From the NCBI RefSeq assembly GCF_010994275.1, contig NZ_WMCD01000009.1:62001-126000 (forward strand): DNA of 64,000 nucleotides, written 5' to 3'. A program made the position numbers and the translations under genes. The notes under the pieces were generated by a model that saw only the letters and a program-made list of their open reading frames with translations, made no database searches and was not told where the DNA came from. Shown here one piece after another: positions 42,023-50,062 of this stretch (positions within the stretch are counted from its first letter, which is position 1; each line of letters opens with the position of its first letter). The stretch comes from Cyclobacterium jeungdonense (lineage in GTDB: Bacteria > Bacteroidota > Bacteroidia > Cytophagales > Cyclobacteriaceae).

Positions 42023-43576
42023 ATGGCTATCCTGGGTACATTGCTAAAAAGGGGTATTAGATTGAGAGAGTCCCTGGAACAGGAGTATAGCTCTCCCCGG
42101 GAACTTCAAAAGCAGGAGTTGAAAAAGCTGATGATTAAGGCCAGAAATACCGAATTTGGGAAGAAATATCAGTTCGATGCCCTTCTCAAAGAATTCAAAA
42201 AAGGAAATGAAGATTTTTACACCGCATTTTCTTCCAGGGTACCCATTTACGATTATGAAAAGATCTATAAGGAATGGTGGTACCGATCGAAAGAAGGAAG
42301 TAAGCACATTACCTGGCCGGGTGCGATCCGTTATTTTGCCCTGACTTCCGGTACTTCCGGAGCCTCCTCAAAATACATTCCCATTACCAAAGACATGGTA
42401 ATAGCCATTCGTAAAACAGGGGTTCGACAACTTCTTACGTTGTCAAAATATGAGCTTTCAGATGATTTGTTTACCAAAGGCATATTGATGTTGGGAGGAA
42501 GTACAGATTTGGAGTTCAATGGCACTTTCTTTTCCGGTGACCTAAGCGGAATTACCACGGGAAGGTTGCCCGTTTGGTTTCAGCGTTTTTACAAGCCGGG
42601 TAAGAAGATTTCTAAAAACAAAAACTGGGGCGACAAGATTGATCAAATTGTCAAAATGGCCCCCAAGTGGGATATTGGGATAATCGTAGGGGTTCCTGCC
42701 TGGTTACAAATTCTTTTAGAAAAAATTATTGCCACCCACAAGCTGGACAGTATACATGACATTTGGCCCAACCTGCAGATTTTTGTCCACGGAGGGGTTT
42801 CATTCGAGCCCTACCGAAAGAGGTTCGAGAAATTACTGAAAAAACCCCTGATTTACTTAGAAACCTACCTTGCTTCCGAAGGGTTTTTAGCTTTCCAGAC
42901 CACTCCAGGCAGGAAGTCCATGCGGCTGGTGTTGAACAATGGGATATTTTATGAATTTATTCCCTTTACTGATTCCAATTTTGGTGCAAATGGGGAAGTC
43001 CACCCCAATGCGATAGCCTTAAAAATCGATCAAATACAAGAAGGAGTCGATTATGCCTTGCTTATCAGTACCTGCGCAGGTGCCTGGCGGTATTTGATAG
43101 GAGATGTGATCCGGTTTGATTCAAAAGGGGAGAGTGAAATTCGGATCACCGGGCGGACCAAACATTTTCTGAATCTCTGTGGAGAGCATTTGTCCATGGA
43201 TAATATGAACCATGCCGTAGAGCTGGTTTCCGAAGAATTGAATGTGGATATCTGCGAGTTTACCGTGTTGGGCCTTCCCGCCGAATCGTTATTTATGCAC
43301 CATTGGTTTGTGGGTATCGATGAGGAGGTAGATGAAACGGAACTGATGGAAAAAATTGATGAAAAATTGAAAGTCCTCAATGATGACTATGCGGTAGAAA
43401 GACAACATGCACTTAAAAAAGTGACGGTAACCAAATTGCCTTCCACTCTATTTTACGACTGGCTCAAGTCTCAGGGAAAAGAAGGGGGACAAAATAAGTT
43501 TCCACGGGTTTTAAAAGGAGAGAAGGCCGATATGTGGCTGGCGTTTCTTCGGGAAAATGGTATTCCCCAGACGTAA
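42023..43576 (+). CDS. GH3 auxin-responsive promoter family protein
   Basis: 517-residue member of the GH3 acyl-adenylating enzymes. The phosphate-binding loop ALTSGTSGASSKYIPIT (around 108-124), the YLASEGFLAFQ motif 2 and the YLIGDVIRF motif 3 are clear. In plants these conjugate amino acids to hormones; bacterial versions are uncharacterised and may join carboxylates to amines. A lone gene with its own upstream gap of 91 bases. Confidence 0.9.
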   Translation: MAILGTLLKRGIRLRESLEQEYSSPRELQKQELKKLMIKARNTEFGKKYQFDALLKEFKKGNEDFYTAFSSRVPIYDYEKIYKEWWYRSKEGSKHITWPGAIRYFALTSGTSGASSKYIPITKDMVIAIRKTGVRQLLTLSKYELSDDLFTKGILMLGGSTDLEFNGTFFSGDLSGITTGRLPVWFQRFYKPGKKISKNKNWGDKIDQIVKMAPKWDIGIIVGVPAWLQILLEKIIATHKLDSIHDIWPNLQIFVHGGVSFEPYRKRFEKLLKKPLIYLETYLASEGFLAFQTTPGRKSMRLVLNNGIFYEFIPFTDSNFGANGEVHPNAIALKIDQIQEGVDYALLISTCAGAWRYLIGDVIRFDSKGESEIRITGRTKHFLNLCGEHLSMDNMNHAVELVSEELNVDICEFTVLGLPAESLFMHHWFVGIDEEVDETELMEKIDEKLKVLNDDYAVERQHALKKVTVTKLPSTLFYDWLKSQGKEGGQNKFPRVLKGEKADMWLAFLRENGIPQT

Positions 43577-43642
43577 CAGGCATTGGCTATTGGCTTTCAG
43601 CGCTCGTTCGTTTGTCGTTAAATTGAGGAAAGACTTTTCAAT

Positions 43643-44310
43643 TTGGTTTCCCAGCCAGTTCTTAAATTCCGCCGTTTTCTCGGAGCTGCTGATGCATTCT
43701 TTGCTACAAACTGGATGCAAGTCCAGTTTAATCCGGCTGCAGGAATAGGAGTGCATCTAACGGATGGCATCCACCTGTACCATAAAACTTCGTTTTACCC
43801 GAAAAAATTGCTCCGGGTCTACCCCTTCCTGCAACTGGTCCAGCGTCTCGTCCAGCACGTATTTACTGCCCGATTTTTCTACCATATACACGGCCTTATT
43901 CTCTGCAAAAAAACAGGCCACTTCCGGAATAGGAATTGATTTGATGGTGGCACCATAGGACACCAGGGAGCGCTTTCGGTAGGGAGCTTCCCTTTTCCGG
44001 ATTTCCTGTAGCAACGCATCCAACTGACTATGTTTTTTTCCAGATGCCTGAATCGATTTTAACTTTTGTAAGCTTCCTGCCAATGCTTCTGAACTTATGG
44101 GCTTTAGCAAGTTGGCAATGCCGTTTACCTGAAACGCTTTTAGTGCATACTCATCCTATGCCGTTGTGAAGATCACAGGACAGGTAACATGAACCTGATC
44201 AAAAATTTCAAATCCTGAACCATCCGCCAGGTGAATATCCAGAAAATAAATGGGTAGTGGCTGTAATTGGCTGTGCAGTTCATAGCCCAGACTAAAGGTA
44301 TTCCTGTTGT
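43643..44310 (-). pseudogene. LytTR-type response regulator with two amber stops
   Basis: On the minus strand one frame reads receiver (FLDIHLADGSGFEIF, then VIFTTA), TAG at 44156-44158, then DEYALKAFQVNG...LLKPIS, a LytTR DNA-binding domain (ending RVKRSFMVQVDAIR), a second TAG at 43757-43759, then MHSYSCSR and SSEKTAEFKNWLGN. The TAG codons replace an expected Tyr (TTAYDEYA) and Glu. The first 40 or so receiver residues are missing. The CAA after WLGN may be a mutated TAA stop. The gene is non-functional unless the stops are read through. It lies tail-to-tail with the GH3 gene. Confidence 0.85.
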
Positions 44311-44355
44311 TTTGTTCAAAGGAGAGACCGATTCCGGAGTTCTACCTGTTGGGCG

Positions 44356-44541
44356 ACCTCCGGTAGTACCCATGGCCCCAAAATGGTTTGGATTAGGAAT
44401 GGCGACACCTTCCAATCTCCACAAAACGCCAGTGGGAGAATTGCCCCGAATGATGATGTCGTTCCGGGAATCATTAGCTCCACTTACCCCGGCAAAGTTC
44501 TGCGCCATACGGGCAGGGTCATTTCTGCTACCTGCAAAACA
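44356..44541 (-). pseudogene. TonB-dependent receptor plug-domain fragment
   Basis: The minus strand encodes FAGSRNDPARMAQNFAGV, DIIIRGNSP, VLWRLEGVAIPNPNHFG and MGTTGG, the plug-domain core of a TonB-dependent or carboxypeptidase-regulatory-like outer-membrane receptor. Homology stops abruptly at 44356, where sequence leading into the LytTR pseudogene begins. About 62 codons remain of a protein normally over 700 residues. It is therefore a rearranged fragment. Confidence 0.75.
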
Positions 44542-44679
44542 ACCCTTCGTTTTCGATTGGTGAAAATCAATCTGGACAGAACCGCTTAAGTTGGCGATGA
44601 ATGCGTAAATTAATCGGATGAATTTCTGATCGCTACTAGTAAACGTTAAAAGGTTTTTTCATTTAAAAACTCTGATTAC

Positions 44680-45087
44680 ATGATGATGCTTCTGTTTATG
44701 AACTGGTTGGCAGTTGCTGATTACGCGTTTTTGATATTTCACACCGCCTTAATTCTATTCAATTTGCTGGGGTGGATAAGTAGTTTTACGAGAAAATGGC
44801 ACCTGTACACGATTTCCCTGACCCTGGCCTCCTGGTTTTTTCTTGGGATCTGGTATGGATGGGGATATTGCCCCTTTACCGACTGGCATTGGGAGATTCT
44901 TCGATTGCGCGGTGTGGGCGATTTACCAAACTCGTATATCAACTATCTTTTTAACCGGCTTTTGGGGTTACAGCCGCCCCCTAAACTCATAGAAGTTTCC
45001 ACCCTGCTATTCACACTTATGGCGTTACTGCTTTCGCTGTGGGTAAATTTCCGGAAGCGATCCAAGGGAGAAAAAAAGGAATTCTAA
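44680..45087 (+). CDS. DUF2784 membrane protein
   Basis: 135 residues with four hydrophobic helices: about 13-35, 42-66 and 103-122 are clear. The conserved GWGYCPFTDWHWEILRLRG segment in the middle identifies DUF2784 (Pfam PF10861). Function is unknown; the W/C-rich loop suggests a conserved site facing one side of the inner membrane. Its stop codon lies inside a long inverted repeat that separates it from the RIC gene. Confidence 0.88.
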   Translation: MMMLLFMNWLAVADYAFLIFHTALILFNLLGWISSFTRKWHLYTISLTLASWFFLGIWYGWGYCPFTDWHWEILRLRGVGDLPNSYINYLFNRLLGLQPPPKLIEVSTLLFTLMALLLSLWVNFRKRSKGEKKEF

Positions 45088-45117
45088 TAAAAGATAAAAT
45101 TGTCTTTTATTAGAATT
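45080..45117. terminator. 15-bp hairpin between DUF2784 and ric genes
   Basis: AATTCTAATAAAAGA (45080-45094) and TCTTTTATTAGAATT (45103-45117) pair perfectly around an 8-nt loop and are followed by TTTTC. It may terminate the DUF2784 transcript, whose TAA lies in the left arm. It also overlaps the likely -33 box of ric, so an operator role is possible. Confidence 0.6.
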
Positions 45118-45130
45118 TTCATTACATTTG
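45100..45130 (+). promoter_or_regulatory. Candidate promoter of the RIC gene
   Basis: TTG (45100-45102) is followed by 20 nt and TACATTTG (45123-45130), close to the Bacteroidota consensus. The predicted start lies about 34 nt before the ATG at 45171. The -33 box is in the loop of the inverted repeat at 45080-45117. Confidence 0.45.
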
Positions 45131-45170
45131 TCAAATAGGAAAACAAACGTAGGCTTAAAATCGACACACA

Positions 45171-45908
45171 ATGGAGCAGTTAAAAGCAGAAAAAATAGGA
45201 GCAATCGTAGCCCGGGATTTCAGAACGGCAAAAATTTTTACGGAGTATGGGTTGGATTTTTGTTGCGGCGGAGGCATTAGTATTTCTGAAGCCTGTCAGA
45301 AAAAAGGTTTGAATGAGGCAGATTTGTTGCGGAAACTCGAAGGTTTGGACAGCAGTTCAAAAGATCTCCGGTTTTCCCAAATGAAACCAGTAGAACTCAT
45401 CAACCATATTTTGGAAAAGCATCATCGTTTCGTGGAAGAAACGTTACCTTCCTTAACGTTATATCTTGAAAAGATAGAAAAAGTACATGGCGATCGACAT
45501 CCGGAGCTGGCTAAAATTAATCAGTTATTTTCAGCAGCGGCAGCCGCCCTGACAGTGCATATGAAAAAAGAAGAACTGATCCTTTTTCCTTTTATTCAAT
45601 CCATGGAAAAAGCGAAAAACGAGGGGATCGATTTACCGAAACCCCATTTTGGTCATATAGACAATCCCATTTCCATGATGGAAGATGATCACGCAGCAGA
45701 AGGCGAACGCTTTGTAGCCATTTCAACCCTCAGTCAGGGGTATACCCCACCTGCAGATGCTTGCCAAACATATAAAGTAGCATTCGCTATGCTGGATGAG
45801 TTTGAAAAGGATCTTCATGTACACATACATTTGGAAAATAACATTCTTTTTCCCGCTGCCCGTAATTTGTATAAAGAATTAATGCCCGCTGCCCAGGAGT
45901 TGAATTAA
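45171..45908 (+). CDS. ric: Iron-sulfur cluster repair di-iron protein (RIC/YtfE/ScdA)
   Basis: 245 residues. The N-terminal ScdA_N part has LDFCCGGG with Cys31-Cys32, and the C-terminal hemerythrin-like di-iron domain has His and Glu ligands in NHILEKHHRF, VHMKKEELILFP, MEDDHAAEGE and HIHLENNILFP. It repairs Fe-S clusters damaged by nitric oxide or oxidants. The gene stands alone with a promoter-like region and dyad upstream, which would fit stress control, and a strong terminator downstream. Confidence 0.95.
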   Translation: MEQLKAEKIGAIVARDFRTAKIFTEYGLDFCCGGGISISEACQKKGLNEADLLRKLEGLDSSSKDLRFSQMKPVELINHILEKHHRFVEETLPSLTLYLEKIEKVHGDRHPELAKINQLFSAAAAALTVHMKKEELILFPFIQSMEKAKNEGIDLPKPHFGHIDNPISMMEDDHAAEGERFVAISTLSQGYTPPADACQTYKVAFAMLDEFEKDLHVHIHLENNILFPAARNLYKELMPAAQELN

Positions 45909-45928
45909 AAAGTCCAAGTAACCGACTA

Positions 45929-45955
45929 AAGCCCGAAATTTTCGGGCTTTTTTTA
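45929..45955 (+). terminator. Rho-independent terminator of ric
   Basis: AAAGCCCGAAA pairs with TTTCGGGCTTT and is followed by a run of T residues. It lies 20 bases after the ric stop codon. Confidence 0.88.
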
Positions 45956-46139
45956 TGGGCTTAAGGAATTGGACCATTTTTAAACTGGGATTTATGAAGA
46001 TTTGTTTTAGCTTTAATCCTGAATGCGCTTTGCCAATTTGGGGCATGGCCGGATGCAGGAAATGTGAGGCCATTTGATTCCAACAGCCGGGCTGCCTTTG
46101 TTATTTTTACATCCATTTTCTGACTGACGAATCCATCGT

Positions 46140-47057
46140 ATGGGGCAAAATCAAAAAATTGTGGTGGTTGGGAGTTCCAATACCGATATGATTATCCAGG
46201 TAGACCGGTTTCCGGTCCCGGGAGAGACGCTCCTGGGAAAAGATTTCAGGATTTTTCCTGGAGGAAAAGGGGCCAACCAGGCCATAGCAGCCATTAGATT
46301 AGGGGGAGATGTTGCTTTAGTTGCCAGATTGGGACGTGATTTATTTGGTGATCAAAGTTTGGAAAATTTTAAAAAAGAAGGACTGAATGTTCAGGGAGTA
46401 GTCCAGGATAAGGAGTTACCTTCCGGTGTGGCTCAAATCACAGTGGATGCTGCTGGTGAAAACACGATTCTCGTGGCAAGCGGAGCCAATAATGCCCTGA
46501 GCACAGCGCAGGTATCGGAACATGCAGGACTCTTGGAATCGGCAGATTTTATCCTGATGCAATTAGAAATTCCTCTGGAAACAGTAACTTTCATTGTTGA
46601 AAAATACGGTAGTACCGGAAAAAAATTGATTTTAAATCCGGCACCTGCTTATCACTTACCTGTGAAAATGTATGCCGATCTCCATGCCATTATTCCCAAT
46701 CAGGCGGAAACCAGGTTTTTAACTGGAATTAGGGTAACGAATGAGGATACAGCGGTACATGCAGCAGCCTTTTTTCACGAAAAAGGCGTGGAAGTAGTGG
46801 TGATTACCCTGGGGGCTGCCGGGGCCTTTCTTTCCTCTCCTGATTTCACCGGAAGCCTGCCCGCTCCGGAAGTCAATGCTGTAGATAGTACCGCTGCGGG
46901 AGACACGTTCATTGGGGCAGTAACCGCCGGGCTGTGTACAGGAATGGACTGGAAGAATGCCGTTATTTTCGCTAACCGGGCAGCAGCATTGTCAGTAACC
47001 AAATTCGGGGCTCAGTCCTCAATTCCTTTTTTAGGCCAGGTGGAAAAGCATTTTTGA
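46140..47057 (+). CDS. rbsK: Ribokinase
   Basis: PfkB-family sugar kinase of 305 residues. The N-terminal substrate motif is GGKGANQAIA (about 39-48) and the C-terminal ATP/anion-hole motif is DSTAAGDTFIGA (about 250-261) with the catalytic Asp in AAGD. It phosphorylates D-ribose at O5. No other ribose genes are nearby, so it could serve nucleoside salvage. Confidence 0.92.
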   Translation: MGQNQKIVVVGSSNTDMIIQVDRFPVPGETLLGKDFRIFPGGKGANQAIAAIRLGGDVALVARLGRDLFGDQSLENFKKEGLNVQGVVQDKELPSGVAQITVDAAGENTILVASGANNALSTAQVSEHAGLLESADFILMQLEIPLETVTFIVEKYGSTGKKLILNPAPAYHLPVKMYADLHAIIPNQAETRFLTGIRVTNEDTAVHAAAFFHEKGVEVVVITLGAAGAFLSSPDFTGSLPAPEVNAVDSTAAGDTFIGAVTAGLCTGMDWKNAVIFANRAAALSVTKFGAQSSIPFLGQVEKHF

Positions 47058-47420
47058 AGAAAGATGTTTTATTTGGATTAAACCAAGGAGTGGTTTTCAA
47101 GATGGCCAAAGTCAGGTATATAGCCAACTTTCCGGAACGGCAACACTAGCGATTCCTAAAATTCATACTGAGCCAAAAGAAACCCAGTCCCGTCAGCCAT
47201 TTTAGTAGCCAATCGCCTACAAGAGCGATCTGTCCCCCATATTAAGACATGTGAATAGAATTTAAACTGGGAGGGTATCATGATTACTTTTGAACCCAAA
47301 AAAGGCAATAATCTACCTTTCGCCGTTATATCGGACAGCCTAAAGCACAGCTAGCCCTAGACAATCAAACCTTGGAAGATTTAACACAATTTTTCAGGTA
47401 AGTAGCGGTAGCAAGTGCCC
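47058..47420. other. Gene-free stretch, possible gene debris
   Basis: No intact gene. Short frames exist, for example a plus-strand run near 47325-47402 ending YIGQPKAQLALDNQ...DLTQFFR and stop, which looks like protein sequence but cannot be assigned. A frame starting at 47279 (MITFEPKKG...) stops after 24 codons in another phase. The stretch may be a decayed gene. Confidence 0.4.
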
Positions 47421-47744
47421 TTATGCGGTTAAAATTTGAAGGCAGGCTTCACGACACTCAGTACATGCTTTCGCGCAGGCCTGGCAATGATCGTGATTGT
47501 GTTGTTCGCATTCCTCAGCACAGCTTCCGCACACCCGCGCACAAAATTGCAGTAATTCGTCAATGGGCCCGTAAGACATGGAAAGAACTTTGGCTGTAGC
47601 CGAACAAATTTCAGCGCATACCCTGTCGGTGCGGATACAAGTTACCATACGGTCTACATGATCCTCCCCCAAGCAGGCATCGGCACAATGATTACAGGCT
47701 GCTGCGCAGGCATTTAGCGTTTGAATGATCGATTCGTTTTTCAT
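47421..47744 (-). CDS. Four-helix-bundle Cys-rich copper-binding protein (DUF326)
   Basis: 107 residues containing 16 cysteines in repeated CxxxC/CxxC spacings (ACAAACNHCADAC, FCARVCGSCAEEC, HCQACAKACTECREAC) on predicted helices. This is the pattern of the cytosolic copper-storage-like DUF326 family, where Cys line a four-helix bundle and bind many Cu(I) ions. The ATG (47742-47744) is directly preceded by a leader repeat. The name rests on family pattern, not a solved relative here. Confidence 0.88.
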   Translation of the reverse strand: MKNESIIQTLNACAAACNHCADACLGEDHVDRMVTCIRTDRVCAEICSATAKVLSMSYGPIDELLQFCARVCGSCAEECEQHNHDHCQACAKACTECREACLQILTA

Positions 47745-47835
47745 CTGTTTATAATTGTTTCTCAGCGGTCACATGGAATCTCGCATGGTTGATAATCATC
47801 CCTCCGTGGGTCGCTTGCGTCATGCTCGATTTCAT
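47745..47835 (-). repeat. Leader repeat upstream of the Cys-rich protein gene
   Basis: On the minus strand it begins ATGAAATCGAGCATGACGC and ends AATTATAAACAG immediately before ATGAAA of the gene. It differs from the 60.3-kb copy by only about a dozen bases. Its own ATG opens 28 codons (MKSSMTQATHGG...) ending TAA four bases before the gene start. The inner ATG that yields MRDS extensions elsewhere meets TGA here, which confirms the downstream start. Confidence 0.9.
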
Positions 47836-47908
47836 CTTTTCAATTTTTGAATACCATCCTGAAAAGAACAAATAACATGCCTGGAAATGCAATCGCTTTG
47901 AAAATCAA

Positions 47909-48760
47909 TCACTTTCCATACGTTTCATAGGCTAGTTTTCCGATTTCGGCGATGATTTTCTCTGCCTCCGAAATGTCATCGAAGTTTTCTACAAAAACAG
48001 AAAGGATCAATGGCCGCCTCCCAAAAATGATCCCGGCATCCCCTCTAACATAATCCAGCGTTCCGGTTTTATGCGCCACCTCCAGCTTTGTAGGCAAAAA
48101 AGCGGTGAGGGTTTCGTTATCTTCGCAGGATTTCAGGATGACAAGGGCTTCTGCGATGGAGTTAGCCGGAAGCTTGTCTTTTTGAACAAGCATCAGTAGG
48201 ATTCGGTTGATTTCCGTGGGGCTGGTATAGTTTTGATGCCCTCTTTCTATGGCATCAAAATCCATCATTTTGCGGTTCAATTGGGTATCCGTAAAGCCAC
48301 GAATCGAAAGCCAATCCTGAATACGATTCATACCCAATTGTTCTATCAGAATATTGGTGGCACTGTTGTCACTGATGCGGATCATTTCCCTGGCTAGAAA
48401 CCGAAAGGTAAGCTCTGTCCCATCCGGCACAAACTGCAATTCCCCGGCACCACCTACCTTATCCTGACTTTTTAACACATGGACACTATCCAATGCCAGT
48501 TCTCCTTTATCTACTGCTTCCAGCAAAGTAAGGAGTATGGGTATTTTAATTATACTAGCCGAAGGGACTTTCTTATTAGGCTGCCTTTGGGCCAGTAGTT
48601 TGCCGGTTTCATCCTGAATCAAATAGGAAATAGCACATTCAGGGTCAATGGTTTCTAAGTAATTCAATAGAGGGTTTTGGCCTTTTGCAGGTGAACTGCA
48701 TAAGGATATTGCAAGGATGGAAACTGATACGCAGAGCAGAAAATTTGGCATATGTTTCAT
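47909..48760 (-). CDS. Class A beta-lactamase-related serine hydrolase
   Basis: 283 residues with a signal peptide. Active-site motifs: S69-x-x-K72 (SIIK), SDN at 130-132, and KTG at 231-233, in the class A penicillin-binding fold. The usual ExxLN omega-loop motif is not clear (the segment reads LNRKMMDFDAIERGHQNYTSP), so true antibiotic hydrolysis is uncertain and it could be a related peptidase or esterase. Exported to the periplasm. Its ATG directly follows a leader repeat. Confidence 0.86.
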   Translation of the reverse strand: MKHMPNFLLCVSVSILAISLCSSPAKGQNPLLNYLETIDPECAISYLIQDETGKLLAQRQPNKKVPSASIIKIPILLTLLEAVDKGELALDSVHVLKSQDKVGGAGELQFVPDGTELTFRFLAREMIRISDNSATNILIEQLGMNRIQDWLSIRGFTDTQLNRKMMDFDAIERGHQNYTSPTEINRILLMLVQKDKLPANSIAEALVILKSCEDNETLTAFLPTKLEVAHKTGTLDYVRGDAGIIFGRRPLILSVFVENFDDISEAEKIIAEIGKLAYETYGK

Positions 48761-48857
48761 AGGATTATCATTGTTTTTTGGTGGCCATAAGCCTGCCTAA
48801 CGGCCAGTGCTTTATAATCATCTCTACGAGTGACGTTCTCGTTGTGCTCGATTTCAT
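48761..48857 (-). repeat. Leader repeat upstream of the beta-lactamase-like gene
   Basis: A 97-bp variant copy on the minus strand: ATGAAATCGAGCACAACG at its start, GATGATTATAAAGCA in the middle and AAAAAACAATGATAATCCT before the gene's ATGAAA. The middle differs (CACTGGCCGTTAGGCAGG in place of the usual block). It opens 29 codons from its first ATG, ending seven bases before the gene start. CTATGAAA occurs at both ends, like a target duplication. Confidence 0.82.
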
Positions 48858-48909
48858 AGTTATTTTTAGCCTATAAGTCTATGTAATCTAATTCAGTCTA
48901 TCTACTGGT

Positions 48910-49293
48910 TTAGCCAACGTATGCCCTAAATAGGTTTTCAAATGTTTCTTCCAGGTTGTGAGAAAGGCCGGGATGTGGTCGGGAGGTTTGAATAATGGAA
49001 CTTCTGACTGCTGTTAGCCAGCGAAAACGGGATGCAATACTTTGAGAGGCGATAGGGCTGAGTCCTTTTTTACCCTGGCACACGTGAATAAACGCGTCCA
49101 GGTGATCTCGGATCGTCTCCGGATCGGCTTCGGGATCCAGCGCTTTCAGTTTTGATTCGTTAAGGATGGTGGCACATTTTAAAAATTGTTGCTGTATGGA
49201 GCACAGGATTACACCAACATTGATAAATTCCTCCTTCTCTACCCGGGGAACTACCCGGACGATCGCAAATTCATACAAGTGCTTTTCTGGCAT
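48910..49293 (-). CDS. DUF3037 protein
   Basis: 127 residues, cytoplasmic. It has the DUF3037 signature (YEFAIVRVVPRVEKEEFINVGVIL near the N-terminus; pattern V-x-P-x-x-E-R/K-E-E-F-x-N-V-G). Its start overlaps the end of the HipA-like gene by 23 nt, and this pairing recurs in other genomes (family knowledge). The joint function is unknown. Confidence 0.85.
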   Translation of the reverse strand: MPEKHLYEFAIVRVVPRVEKEEFINVGVILCSIQQQFLKCATILNESKLKALDPEADPETIRDHLDAFIHVCQGKKGLSPIASQSIASRFRWLTAVRSSIIQTSRPHPGLSHNLEETFENLFRAYVG

Positions 49294-50062
49294 CTTGGGC
49301 TTGGTTTACAAAGGTTTTAGAATGCTTAAGTCGGAGCAATAGAAAATCCAGATAGACTTGTTTCCATATTTCTACAGTGCCTGGTTCACCCATGGCTTCC
49401 AGCCACTCTTCCGGCAGCGAGTTAACGATTCGCCAAAGTGATTCCGGTGAAAGGATCTGTTTGAAAGTTGAATCCACTTCTTCCAGCTTTTCTGCACCTG
49501 GCAATAATACATGGTCTTTGATTGAAGGGAAAGGACCTTTGGCATGCTTTTCCCAATTGTCCCAAGTGTGGTGAAAGATAAACGATGCTCCATGATCAAT
49601 TAGCCACAGTTCGCGGTGCCACATCAGCATGTTGGTATTGCGGAACGAGCGGTCTACATTCGTGATGTAAGCATCCAGCCAAACGATGGCGGAGGCCAGT
49701 TCTGTAGAAACTGATACTGCCGCCGGATCAAAATTGACTGCGGCGGATAAAAAGTGGAGCCCCAGGTTCAGACCCTGGCTACTTTTTAACAAATCCTGAA
49801 TTTCTTCATCTCCTTCCGTCTGACCAAAGGCAGGGTCTAGCCTGGCAAGGACCAATTCCGGTACTTTAAATCCCAGCAAACGGGCAATTTCGCCTCCCAG
49901 CAATTCTGCTAATAGGGCCTTTTCACGCTGCCCGGCACCCCGAAATTTCACCACATAAGTAAACCCATCATCTGCCAGGGCTAAGGCGGGTAATGAGCCA
50001 CCTTCTCGCAGAGGCATTTTGTATTGCATGATATTAACCAACCGGAGGTCTAACTTATTCAT
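49271..50062 (-). CDS. HipA-like kinase-fold protein (HipA_2)
   Basis: 263 residues. It resembles the HipA_2 (PF20613) group: YVVKFRGAGQREKALLAELLGGEIAR (Lys of the nucleotide site), WLDAYITNVDRSFRNTNML (catalytic HRD-like NVDR with N) and LWLIDHGASF (Mg-binding DHG). A protein-kinase-like activity is inferred, not shown. The start at 50062 (MNKLDL) overlaps the sulfurtransferase stop by eight bases (ATGAATAA). Some databases call such proteins aminotransferase-like; nothing here supports that. Confidence 0.78.
   Translation of the reverse strand: MNKLDLRLVNIMQYKMPLREGGSLPALALADDGFTYVVKFRGAGQREKALLAELLGGEIARLLGFKVPELVLARLDPAFGQTEGDEEIQDLLKSSQGLNLGLHFLSAAVNFDPAAVSVSTELASAIVWLDAYITNVDRSFRNTNMLMWHRELWLIDHGASFIFHHTWDNWEKHAKGPFPSIKDHVLLPGAEKLEEVDSTFKQILSPESLWRIVNSLPEEWLEAMGEPGTVEIWKQVYLDFLLLRLKHSKTFVNQAQDARKALV

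Noticed and set aside
43511..43756. Separate 81-codon minus-strand gene at the end of GH3
   Set aside because: Its sequence continues the LytTR domain in the same frame after an amber codon, so it is part of the pseudogene and not an independent gene.
45879..46073. Minus-strand 64-codon frame after ric
   Set aside because: It runs through the ric terminator and the 3' end of ric; no support for translation.
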